Shown here: piece after piece, positions 8,774-17,032 of the stretch
Layout of the letters: each line of letters starts with the position of its first letter
Position numbering within the stretch: position 1 is the stretch's first letter
NCBI GenBank assembly: GCA_900404475.1
Contig: OUQQ01000423.1
Location: 1-17,921, forward strand
Direction of reading: 5' to 3'
Source of the DNA: Spongospora subterranea
Lineage: Eukaryota; Endomyxa; Phytomyxea; Plasmodiophorida; Plasmodiophoridae
Length of the DNA: 17,921 bases
The notes under the pieces: generated by a model
Seen by the model: the letters and a program-made list of their open reading frames with translations, nothing else
Told to the model about the DNA's origin: nothing
Database searches by the model: none
Position numbers and translations under genes: made by a program

Positions 8774-9300
8774 TATCCTCGTTGGTTGTTGGCTCTGTTT
8801 AAAAAATAGCAACGAAATTGAAATAGACTAAACGGTTAAATTCACGGTTTCGTCAACTAATGCCTGTACAATGTTGGAAGAATAATACTTAGAATAATAC
8901 TCAAATCCATGAACCAATGAGAGAATGTCAATCGTTCAACATCTATTGATGGGATTATAGACCAATGGGTCGTGGGCTGAAATATGGAAGTTAATAAGGT
9001 ATTGGATATAATGGATTAGCGGCAATATAGGATATTGATCCTGATCGGGGACTACAGCGCCAAACGACTCATGGCGAGTGTTCGACGAAGTCCATATTGT
9101 TCTGCGACAGAGCAGGTTGATCGATTCCCTCCCGAGAAGTGTCAATCCCCGTGTTTTCTGATGATGTGTATGTGGCGCCTTCCGATTGGAATAACTGTCA
9201 CCGTGCTGGATGGGCGACAACAATCGGAGACCGCTTGTTATGTCATCACTCCATTGACACAATATCTCCTTAGACCAGTTTATCGTATAATACACAGGGT
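8774..9300 (+). repeat. 3' flank of gene A, duplicated downstream of gene B
   Basis: This flank aligns with 13406-13733 behind gene B. Shared pieces are TTAA(A)TTCACG(A/G)TTT-CGTCAA near the start, CCTGTACA, GATGGATTAGCGG, and a 22-base identical block CTGATCGGGGACTACAGCGC plus CA (9041-9062 and 13649-13670). The duplication unit was therefore larger than the gene. On the minus strand both copies are open across this block and encode GAVVPDQ. No independent gene is supported. Confidence 0.75.
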
Positions 9301-10275
9301 TTTATGATCGGATTGAACCGCGGGTCAACGAACGTTTTATCTTCTGTGTCGTTGTCCCCCTTTCCCACCTTCTTGATCGTTTCCGCCCTCTTTCACGCTC
9401 TTCCCTTCTTTACCTCGATTGTCTCGTTTCCTCGGCACATCTTTTGGTCCTAAGAGGGGACGAGCGAGATAGTGAGAACGAGAAAACGTGAAAGACGTTA
9501 TGGTAAACCGTCTGTTGATCGAACTGAGATTTATTCCGATCGAGTAGTTACATTGTTTATACTATAACTCGAACGGCGATATCTTGGTCCATGGCGTCAT
9601 GACAGTTTACAGCAATGCATTTGTACAGCACCGCTCTTTGACAGTTCAACTTGTTGCCGACTCATTGTCTCAACCGGAACTGCCATGATCGATATCGCCG
9701 ATCCCATTCGCAATGCCTCAAGTGTTTTCCATGTTTGTGTTGCCCTCTCTGTCCCGTGTTCTCATGATATTATGTCGTTCGCGTGATCATTGCTGCATGA
9801 GCCAGGGAATCCCCCTGTGACCAATGTGTCAGGGAGATGTTGAGGATCGCGAAAGATTGAGCATTTCGGCCCAGTTGATTGGGTCGTGGTCACAACTCAA
9901 GCAATAACGGTGCGGTTATCTGAAGATGATGTAATGGGACGAATTCCTTCTCGAAATCTGCTCGAATACGGTCCGCCCCACATGGGGGAATTGTGTGATT
10001 TACATCGGGAATGATCGCCGGAATACGCCAAGACCAAAAACATCTCTACGGACAATATTGATCATATCAACGACGTCCTGTTCGATGGAATCCATTAACA
10101 CCTGAACTGTTCGACAGATGAGATATGGTGGCTATTCTTGTGTCAGCCGCGTTCGCTTCCTGATTTGACACAGACCCAGTGTATTATCGCTCGTAAAAAA
10201 CACAAATCCGACGATGACTTTTTTTTAGAGAATTGAAGGGGTGGTTTCCTGTCTAATGCTGGCTTAAAATCTATT
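9301..10275. other. Long intergenic stretch, no firm gene
   Basis: The first part (about 9340-9435) is pyrimidine-rich and is followed by a purine-richer stretch. The only coding-like piece is on the minus strand. An ATG at 10095 starts MDSIEQDVVDMINIVRRDVF, and a 46-nt intron (10003-9958, donor GTAAAT) joins it in phase to 9957-9897, for 50 residues in total. It has no recognised domain. I see nothing else. Confidence 0.2.
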
Positions 10276-10473
10276 TCAGATTTGATGGTACAGTTTAAAT
10301 CCAGAGGGCTGGAAGTAAAGAGTGGTTAAACTCAATATGACTACCTTAAAAAAGGGGATCTTTTCGAATATTAACTCATCATGCTGTATTTGCACTATCT
10401 GTTCCTTGAATTCCTTTGCTCCTTCCTTTCGCTCCTCGTCTGTCCTGGACGGTGATTTCCTACACAATTCCCA

Positions 10474-10496
10474 CATGGACTTGGACCAAGTCCATG
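10474..10496. repeat. 23-bp perfect palindrome
   Basis: CATGGACTTGG and CCAAGTCCATG flank a single central A, so the 11-base arms pair perfectly. It lies within the decayed Gag region. No function is evident. Confidence 0.85.
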
Positions 10497-10606
10497 ACAG
10501 TATCTTTGCCAACAATACCGTCAACCGACACACTCGAGAGATGGACGCGGAATGTACTCCACAATACTGTACTCCTACGCTCTTCAGAAGTTCGCTTTTG
10601 AGAAAT

Positions 10607-10702
10607 TTCTCTCTTTCTCTGGTTCCTTTTCCCGCGTCCATCCGCTTGGACGTAGCTTAACGGACGGGCGCGAGAAAAAGGAACCAGAGAAAAAGAGAGA
10701 GA
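10607..10702. repeat. Inverted repeat with purine/pyrimidine arms
   Basis: The left arm (about 10609-10636, ending GGTTCCTTTTCCCGCG) and right arm (about 10669-10701, starting CGCGAGAAAAAGGAACCAGA) are near-perfect reverse complements around a loop of about 32 bases. The loop holds its own small stem, CGTCCA/TGGACG. The right arm runs into a (GA)n tract. Confidence 0.8.
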
Positions 10703-11017
10703 GAGAGATGAGTACTGTGAAATGAAGTGCAGCACAAAGAACTGCTCCAAAGAGTCGGGTCCTGTGTTTGAGGAAATGGATTAAACCATTCCTGTGCCAA
10801 TCCCGCTAGCTGGCTGCCGACCAACAACACCATCGATATTTCAGTGCCATTTGTGAACGGCTGCTGATGGATGACCAAAGGATATGGTTTGAACCCTCGA
10901 ACCATGAAGGGGTACCCAATAAATTGCTCTGCCAGACACGCTTTCGGGTTCTCAATTTCTCGGTTGCAGAAGAACTCTTCTCTGCGAACCTTTAATAGAG
11001 CGAACGTGGCGCGGGGA

Positions 11018-11116
11018 GGAATGAAGATGGAGAGGAGGAGCGGAGGTGCAATTGGAGAGTAGAGCGAAGGGAGGGGAGAGGAGCGAGAGCGGGTGAGGAG
11101 CTTAGAGATGAGAAGC
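11018..11116. repeat. Purine-rich GA tract
   Basis: From about 11018 to 11116 the plus strand is almost all G and A (GGAGGAATGAAGATGGAGAG and onward). It is a low-complexity tract between the two recognisable parts of the Gag remnant. Confidence 0.7.
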
Positions 11117-11333
11117 GGAATTAAACGTTCACAACGACGTTAACCGAACAACGCGATGTATCCCGATACGGCTGACAACGGTTCTGGGGTACGAACAAGT
11201 TGCTCCTGGAGCTGTAGCTGTTGCTGCCGCATCCCCTGGATGGTGAGTTGAAGCTGTTGGACGAAAGTGAACTTGGCTGAGTCGGAGTGTGCCGGAGGAC
11301 TACGATTCAAATCAATATTTTTATAAATCGATC

Positions 11334-12010
11334 AAGAACTGGGGACAAGGGCGACCGTGGACGAAGGGATAAAGCGAGGGACCATCCGATAAGGCGTTTT
11401 TAACTGATAGTTCGAGATTCTTACGACATAAGTTGGCCGTGGGGCCCTGATAAGTTTACCCAAAACAAAAATCCCCGATGTGGACGATTAACGGCCGCAT
11501 TTGTCTGGCCGATTGGAAAGCGCGCTGATTCTTCTCATGATGCGAATTGTCAGAGCTTTGGTCTTTTAGGCTTCATACAGGACACCCACTCCCAATGCGG
11601 AAGATTGAAACCGTGGAGCAGTCGCTCAATTGCGAACTCATGATATACTGTAAAGGAAATGATGCTGGTGACCTAATGAACCGCTGTTGCTGCCAAACAG
11701 AGGCGGCGTCTGGCAGCCACAGAGTTGCATTAAATATGTCATTTTGCTCGTTTCTCCATATCGCCATGGTCCGTTATATGCCATTTTGGTCATTATGCCA
11801 TAATAAGCCATCAATGTGCCAGATGTTTGACGGACATTCTGCAAAATGACATATGGTCTGCCAATTTGAGAATAATTGACAGGCCGCGGACTCACAGTCA
11901 CTGGTCGGCACCAGTGGTCAATGTCCGTAAAGACGGCGCCAAATCCGGACAAGTGTAGATTTGTGACGAGGGAAACATCACGTCCCCTTCCCTCACTCTC
12001 TCTATTGGTC
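11334..12010 (+). promoter_or_regulatory. Region upstream of gene B; no gene
   Basis: I see no supported gene in 11334-11875; short frames on both strands show no domain. Close to gene B, CAATGTCCGTA (ending 11929) stands 89 bases before the ATG, as in gene C. CCCTCACTCTCTCT precedes the start codon, matching the pyrimidine element of genes A and C. Confidence 0.4.
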
Positions 12011-13405
12011 ATGAATTGCTCCGTGATCCTGATCACTGTCGTGATTGTATTCGCTCATACTATCGCTGTGCCCGACCAATCAGGTTCAGATACCAACGCG
12101 GTACCCAAACTCCCCAATCGCATCCATGCTGGACTCAACAAAGATGTTGATTCATCTGCAAGTCGTTTTAACAAAGTTATCAAGAACTTTGGTGGTTGTA
12201 TTCCGGTATGGAAGAAAAAAAGCCGTTCGAAAGTTGCAGATACGAGCGTCAAGGAATTGTCCAGTGACGTTGAGGCTGTTTCAGCCGTGGAATTACCCAG
12301 TACACGTCATGAGAAACAGTCAGTGAATATTGGCGACGAGGAAGAGATCCCTTGGGAATCACAAACTGTTCATGAGCGATCCTCCCAACATGCTAATATT
12401 AGAGTTGATATTGTTCCAGCCGTGGGATTACCCAATACAAATGCTGTTCTATCCGAATCTTGTAATCCTAATCAATCAGGTTCAAATACCCGCGTGCCGC
12501 CCAAACTCCCCAAGCGCATCTCTGGTCTCAAACAATTTGCTCATTCTTCTGCAAGTCGTCTGAAGAAGAGTTTCCGAAGTCTAGGTGAATGTATTCCGGT
12601 GTTCAAGAAAAAGAGTCGTTCGGACGTTGCAGCTAAGAACGATCCATTCGAGAAGTTGTCCAGTGGTGTTGGTGTAGTTCCAGCCGGGACATTACCCAGT
12701 ACAATTGAGGAGAACCGCTCAGTGAATAATGGCGACGAGGAAGAGATCTCTACTTTATCATCACAAACTGTTGAGGAGCCAGTCCCCGAAGATGGTATTG
12801 CTGGCGTTAATGTTGTTCCAGCCATGGCATTAACAACAGTCGATGAGAACCCCTCAGTGAATAATGGCGACGAGGAAGAGATCTCTACTGAATCATCACA
12901 AACTATTGAGGAGCCAGTCCCCGAAGATGGTATTGCTGGCGTTAATGCTGTTCCAGCCATGGCATTAACAACAGTCGATGAGAGCCCCTCAGTGAATAAT
13001 GGCGACATCATCAACGAGGAAGAGGTCCATTGCGAATCACAAACTGTTGATGCGCTTTTTCCCCAAGATGTTTTTCATGGCGTTGATGTTGCTCCAGCTT
13101 TGGCATTACCCAATGCACATGATGAAACACAGTCAGTGAATAATGGGGATATCTTCGACGAGGAAAAGAGCCCTTGCGAATCAGAATTTGTTGATGAGCC
13201 AATCCCAGAAGATGATATTCCGGATAACACAGAGATTGTTGGTCTTGATACGCCTTATGTGTCTACTGCTAAATACCTTCAAGAAATACTGTCCCAGTCC
13301 TCTTTTGACTCTCGTTGTAGAGGTGATGTTCATGTTATGGACCTCCCTTCTGTAATGAAAGTGATATTCGTGGTGTTGCTCTTGTGTTTTATTTTTTCCT
13401 TGTGA
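12011..13405 (+). CDS. Gene B: secreted/membrane repeat protein
   Basis: A single exon encodes 464 residues. The ATG at 12011 matches the starts of genes A and C; upstream in-frame codons belong to the promoter region. Residues 1-19 are a signal peptide (MNCSVILITVVIVFAHTIA). The family module occurs twice, at about 22-90 and 151-225: QSGS-x-T, LP-x-RI, SSASR, G-x-CIPV-x-KKKSRS, ELSS/KLSS. Acidic tandem repeats of 45-48 residues fill about 238-400 (SVNNGDEEE, ESSQT, EEPVPEDGIAG, VPAMALTTVDE). The protein ends in a hydrophobic stretch (about 447-464, VIFVVLLLCFIFSL) with no tail, which could be a membrane anchor or a GPI-attachment signal. RGD at 438-440 is noted without weight. A surface or secretory-pathway role is inferred only; no homologue is recognised. 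Confidence 0.82.
   Translation: MNCSVILITVVIVFAHTIAVPDQSGSDTNAVPKLPNRIHAGLNKDVDSSASRFNKVIKNFGGCIPVWKKKSRSKVADTSVKELSSDVEAVSAVELPSTRHEKQSVNIGDEEEIPWESQTVHERSSQHANIRVDIVPAVGLPNTNAVLSESCNPNQSGSNTRVPPKLPKRISGLKQFAHSSASRLKKSFRSLGECIPVFKKKSRSDVAAKNDPFEKLSSGVGVVPAGTLPSTIEENRSVNNGDEEEISTLSSQTVEEPVPEDGIAGVNVVPAMALTTVDENPSVNNGDEEEISTESSQTIEEPVPEDGIAGVNAVPAMALTTVDESPSVNNGDIINEEEVHCESQTVDALFPQDVFHGVDVAPALALPNAHDETQSVNNGDIFDEEKSPCESEFVDEPIPEDDIPDNTEIVGLDTPYVSTAKYLQEILSQSSFDSRCRGDVHVMDLPSVMKVIFVVLLLCFIFSL
12721..13230 (+). repeat. 135-144 bp coding tandem repeats in gene B
   Basis: Units start at 12721, 12856, 12991 and 13135. The first two are 135 bases and nearly identical, the third is 144 and more diverged, and the fourth is partial. 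An older copy starts near 12322. All lengths are multiples of three, so the frame is kept and repeat number can change without breaking the protein. Confidence 0.92.
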
Positions 13406-13935
13406 CAGAATTGATAAACTGCAACTAGTCTAGACTGTTAATTCACGATTTTCGTCAATTAAATCCTGTACAGCTTTGCATGATTGACCGGCTGCTGTTC
13501 ATGTGCACATTTACAGTGAAGGAAGAATGAGAAGAATGCACAGATTTAACATGTATTGATGGCTTCAAATATAGATGATCAGATGGAGGATGTCAAGAGG
13601 TGAATTTGATGGATTAGCGGTAATAGCACATTGACCGGGACGTTGATTCTGATCGGGGACTACAGCGCCATGACGAGTGTGTGACAAAACTATATTGTGC
13701 AATAACAGAGCGGGTTTAGCGATTCCCCAGGAGGTGCACTTCAAAAGTTCTTTTGGTCCTGGTGAGGATGATGAACGACCTGACACCATGGCCAACTCCG
13801 ATCCTGATCTTGGCGCTGCTGACCTCGTAAAACGCAATGTTTGGTTTCGTCGCCAGGACGCTCAAACGCACAACAAAGTAAAATTGTCCAATAATGTTTG
13901 AGCACTCAGCACACCGCTGGTGACGTCAATCTCTG
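13406..13935 (+). repeat. 3' flank of gene B, copy of the gene A flank, then unassigned sequence
   Basis: 13406-13733 is the diverged copy of the gene A 3' flank, with the identical 22-base block at 13649-13670. Beyond it, a plus frame at about 13770-13900 reads MANSDPDLGAADLVKRNVWF and RRQDAQTHNKVK, then stops. I cannot assign it. Confidence 0.6.
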
Positions 13936-14327
13936 GGCAGATCCTGACACTCGATGGGATATATTCGTTAATTATACCATCCCTGGCTCTCATCAATATC
14001 AAACGCTCATTTCGAGATATTCCATGAACACGGTTGTTGTCGTTAATTGTGTGGTTGACCCACTCTGACTGAGATTATCAACATTAACTTGAGTTTATTA
14101 CACATCTGTCACACCACGATCACTGCTTCATTTTGGACGACGATAATGAACAGATATTCCAACGGACAGATTTGGTGTGTATGGGCTGTTCCACCTTGGA
14201 CCCATCTGTATCACTACAGATACCTAACAGCGCCCTCGATCATTTGGGAATTGTCAGCCCATTTAGTCCTCGATGTCACATTGGCCACAATAGCTCAACC
14301 TTTCTGGTCGTGAAAGATGCACGAGAC
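13936..14327 (+). repeat. Left arm of a large inverted repeat
   Basis: This arm is the reverse complement of 15280-15668 over most of its length, with small gaps and substitutions. Long identical stretches include GTTAATTATACCATCCCTGG and ACAGATATTCCAACGGACAG. A plus frame encodes TRWDIFVNYTIPGSHQYQTL and ends VVDPL-stop; the right arm encodes a near copy on the minus strand. The duplicated unit thus contains the 3' end of an unidentified coding sequence. Confidence 0.88.
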
Positions 14328-14334
14328 CTTCCCC

Positions 14335-14510
14335 ACCCACTGTTGAAAATATCATCGAGTCGAAGGGAAAGTTAGAGTCGGAAGTGCAAGTTAATTACCA
14401 GCAGGATTGGCCCAGTCTTTTACCATTAATCAATATGTCACTAAAGCACAAAAACCGGCCACGGGGCGATTACTCATTATTTACCGTTTTTACTAAGGTT
14501 TCTGTGATCT
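14335..14510 (+). pseudogene. Ty3/gypsy integrase fragment
   Basis: The plus frame reads ENIIESKGKLESEVQV, then NYQQDWPSLLPLINMSLKHK, then a short spacer and FTVFTKVS. This matches the end of the integrase core in Ty3/gypsy elements: a W-P-x-LLPL block, an N/K-H-x-P-like step, and P-x-x-x-FTG. The catalytic D,D-35-E part is absent. It abuts the oppositely oriented RNase H fragment. Confidence 0.65.
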
Positions 14511-14999
14511 GTAAAGAGACGACATTTGTTCCCAATCAGATAGGGCTTCAAACGGTGGCACCTTTCAACTATTGGATATGCCTCATGTTCTATAATCGCC
14601 CAGTTCAGTTGACTACCTTTGAAACTGCCGTTAAGACATGTTAGCAGTTCATGGCGTTGTCGTTCCACAGATTTTCTCAGATCCTCGGTTGGGATCTGTG
14701 TCAGGAGAATTGGCCAAAAGTCTTTTTAAAAATCTGGATATACACAGTGAATATTCATCGTTGATGTGGGCAATAGACCCAAGTTCTGCAAGGTGGATTT
14801 GATTTGAGAGAAACACTGGTCATTAGAGTGGTTCCAGCTCAAATTCATCAATATGACCATCTTCAATTGCGATTTCTGTGAACTGTCAATAGGGGGGGAC
14901 TCTATTAACTGCAGCTGTTGAAGCAAGTCCACAAGTTCAGAGAACCTTGGGATTGCTGAGCACATCCAGTTGGGTCCACATAGTAATTGTTGCAGATCG
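14477..14999 (-). pseudogene. Ty3/gypsy reverse transcriptase connection and RNase H fragment
   Basis: On the minus strand DLQQLLCGPNWMCSAIPRFS and ELVDLLQ start at about 14999. This is the connection region after the reverse transcriptase fingers and palm (usually NW-M-R-x-x-IPR). LSWNHSNDQCFSQIKSTLQN follows, then VYPDF, where TDAS would be expected, and a stop. In the next frame LLTQIPTEDL, GSFKGSQLNWAIIEHEAYPI and CRLFTDHRNL give the RNase H end. One frameshift near 14725 and loss of the TDAS acidic residue context show it is inactive. The catalytic YVDD part of the reverse transcriptase is missing. Confidence 0.88.
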
Positions 15000-15048
15000 C
15001 CAGCAGTGATTTGTGACGGAAACTCGATCAGCTACGAAACGACATTAT

Positions 15049-15207
15049 GATCAAACGAGACACCCTTTCCGATATCATTCTGCCGCACCAATTGTGATCG
15101 AACGAGACACCCTTTTCCGATATCATTTTTTCCGATATCATTCTGCCGCACCAATTGTGATCGAACGAGACACCCTTTTCCGATATCATTCTGCCGCACC
15201 AATTGTG
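15049..15207 (+). repeat. Short tandem repeat, units of 47 and 63 bp
   Basis: Units beginning GATC(A/G)AACGAGACACC start at 15049, 15096 and 15159. The second is longer because CCGATATCATTTT is itself doubled. In the open frame the unit reads FRYHSAAPIVIERDTL. It lies just inside the right arm of the large inverted repeat. Confidence 0.9.
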
Positions 15208-15279
15208 CTATCCAATGATGAGCTGAAAAAATACAATGAATTGGTCATAGACCTAAAACGGCGAAGGGCTTCAATGATA

Positions 15280-15668
15280 GTCTCGTGCATTTTTGACGAC
15301 CAGAAAGGTTGAGCTTCGTGGCCAATGTGGAATCGAGGACTAATGGGCTGACAATTCCCGAATGAACAAAGGCGCTGTTAGGTATCTGTAGTGGTCCAAT
15401 ATCTGGATGGAACAGCCCATACACACTGAATCTGTCCGTTGGAATATCTGTTCATCATCTTCGTCCAAGATGAAGCCGTGATCGTCCTGTGACAGATGTG
15501 AATCAATAATAAACTCAAGTTGATGTTAATAAATCTCAACAGAGTGGGTCAACCATACGATTGGCGAAAACCGTGTTCATTGAATATCGCGAAATGAGCG
15601 TTTGATATTGATGAGAGCCAGGGATGGTATAATTAACGAGTATATTTCCAACGAGTGTCGAGATCTGC
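15280..15668 (-). repeat. Right arm of the large inverted repeat
   Basis: Reverse complement of 13936-14327, separated from it by about 950 bases of retroelement debris. The left arm has about 35 extra bases near its outer end, relative to this arm. Confidence 0.88.
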
Positions 15669-15916
15669 CCGGAATTATTGGACAATTTCTTGTCCAATCC
15701 CGCTAAACCATCTTCCGAATTGGGGAAAACTGACGATGTTCTACAAGTTGGATCTATGAGAAGATGGACCGAATTGCGATGATCTGTAGATATTGTTAAC
15801 GAATGTTGTGTCTGTTGAGAGTGCTTTAGACTGTGAGCGTTTTCGTTAGTCGGAAAGCGTTCCTTTACAATGTTTTCCCAACACGGCAGAATATGTATAG
15901 TGTGGGGACGAGTCAA
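15536..15916 (-). CDS. Unrecognised ORF ending in the inverted-repeat arm
   Basis: The frame is open for 126 codons but begins with TTG, not ATG, so it is probably part of a larger or decayed gene. It contains PCWENIVKERFPTNENAH and then SVFPNSEDGLAGLDKKLSNN. It ends with VNYTIPGSHQYQTLISRYSM and FANRMVDPLC. The last third is duplicated in inverted form at 13960-14065, where the frame is closed just upstream by a stop. No domain recognised. This copy is the more intact of the two. Confidence 0.35.
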   Translation of the reverse strand: MTRPHTIHILPCWENIVKERFPTNENAHSLKHSQQTQHSLTISTDHRNSVHLLIDPTCRTSSVFPNSEDGLAGLDKKLSNNSGQISTLVGNILVNYTIPGSHQYQTLISRYSMNTVFANRMVDPLC

Positions 15917-16127
15917 TTACCGATGATTGAGTAAAGCGAGCACAGACGAAAATGGCGATATCATCACGAAGTAAATGATAGGACATGATTACACAGTCCA
16001 CAGATAAAACATAACGAGTTAAAGCTCAACATCTAGAGGAAGGGAGCGGACGGCGGTATGGGACGTCTCAGCTTCCCTGAGCACCTCGGGGCCAGCAGTC
16101 CCTGATTCAGGTTCCAGAGATTCGTGA

Positions 16128-16890
16128 TCAAAGGGAACCGATACCATTGATGGATTCTATGATCGAAGTTTGCCAAGTAAATCTCTTGACAGCACTCTCT
16201 CCTATATCCGAATAAAGCGCATCCGATACTAATCAGCCACTGACCCCTTAGCTGCTCTCGCCCTAATTTATTGGAGTGTTGGTGATAATCGCCATTGTTG
16301 GGATCCGGTTTGATGATGAAATGGCGCGGTTGTTCTCCTTCGGCCGATACCCAACGGGTCAGGTCTTCGAACCCGAGTTCGCCGCCTTCACCTTCCAACT
16401 TGTTTGAGGATAGCGCTATGATATTGAACTCGCAATTGTTTTTTTGATCCAAAATTCGCAAACCTTCACCGTCCTTATCATGATTGGCAGTATCAGTTAG
16501 ATTCAGACGAAGATTCTCATCGTCATCTTCATCGAAATCCTCCGGTTTCGGTGGTGAAAACAAGTCGCCACCCATTTCGTCCTCCGATGTTGCATTCGCC
16601 TGTTCAGTACTTATGTGGCCAATCCTGTTTCCATTCACGTCTGTCGCCTTAGAACTATCTGGCGCTGTTCCATAACGAGCGATAAAATCCACCAATGCGT
16701 TTGATTCTGTGCTAGATTCTCTAGGTCTTTCATTGAGATTTGGGGGTCCTGTTGTCTCTGCCCTAATGGCGCTATTCCTATTGATAACCTCTACCGGTTC
16801 TAACGGATCATCATCGTTAACCAAAGCTAGGGCGTTAACACTTCTGGCGAACGAGATCATTTCGTCCCCAACGCCCTTCTTTTCATTCAT
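16128..16890 (-). CDS. Acidic hypothetical protein, probably two exons
   Basis: The first ATG in a long minus-strand frame is at 16890; the frame is also open upstream to 17019 but without ATG. Two ends are possible. Unspliced, the frame runs to 16033 (285 residues), with an odd Cys/Trp/Pro-rich tail. If a 43-nt intron (16244-16202, GTCAGT..ATATAG) is removed, it ends at 16128 with 239 residues and a more natural end (ESAVKRFTWQTSIIESINGI). I prefer the spliced form. The protein starts MNEKKGVGDEM, has a low-complexity middle and an acidic run PKPEDFDEDDDENLRLNLTD, then FEDLTRWVSAEGEQPRHFII. There is no signal peptide or membrane segment. It lies about 140 bases downstream of the RraA gene on the same strand. 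Function unknown. Confidence 0.55.
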
Positions 16891-17032
16891 TCGAGCGCCC
16901 ACTCGTGTTGCCCCTTCCGGTTCTCTCAAATAATCTTCTCCTCTATTTATTCGTACTGAAAACGATCCGAATGAACCCCCAATCCTAGATAGGTTCAGCG
17001 CAGGTTGATTGATCGCTCGTCAGTCAACAGAA

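Larger units (their letters stand above)
10460..11333 (-). pseudogene. Ty3/gypsy-type Gag remnant
   Basis: On the minus strand, 11310-11155 reads FTFVQQLQLTIQGMRQQQLQ..., a Gln-rich coiled-coil like those at the start of many Gag proteins, and ends in a stop. Further on, 10905-10790 encodes HQQPFTNGTEISMVLLVGSQ and LAGLAQEWFNPF, the Retrotrans_gag pattern of L-x-S-x-L-x-G-x-A-x2-WF. A frame change then gives LEQFFVLHFISQYS, the following F...L...F part. Low-complexity DNA and a large inverted repeat interrupt what follows. No zinc knuckle was found. The assignment rests on motif order, so it is moderately sure; the copy is clearly dead. Confidence 0.6.

Noticed and set aside
10880..10935. tRNA-like or pol III box signature (TGGCAGAGC and GGTTCGAGGG on the minus strand)
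   Set aside because: The T-arm and acceptor stems do not pair and no anticodon arm can be formed.
11876..12010. Upstream extension of gene B
   Set aside because: Same reason as gene C; the region also carries the shared promoter motif.
12541..13014. Long minus-strand ORF opposite gene B
   Set aside because: It is a shadow of the tandem repeats; its periodicity comes from the coding strand.
12011..13405. RGD cell-adhesion motif in gene B
   Set aside because: A single tripeptide next to a Cys in a repeat-rich protein is expected by chance often enough to carry no weight.
15049..15207. CRISPR-like array
   Set aside because: The repeats are contiguous with no unique spacers, and the DNA is clearly eukaryotic.
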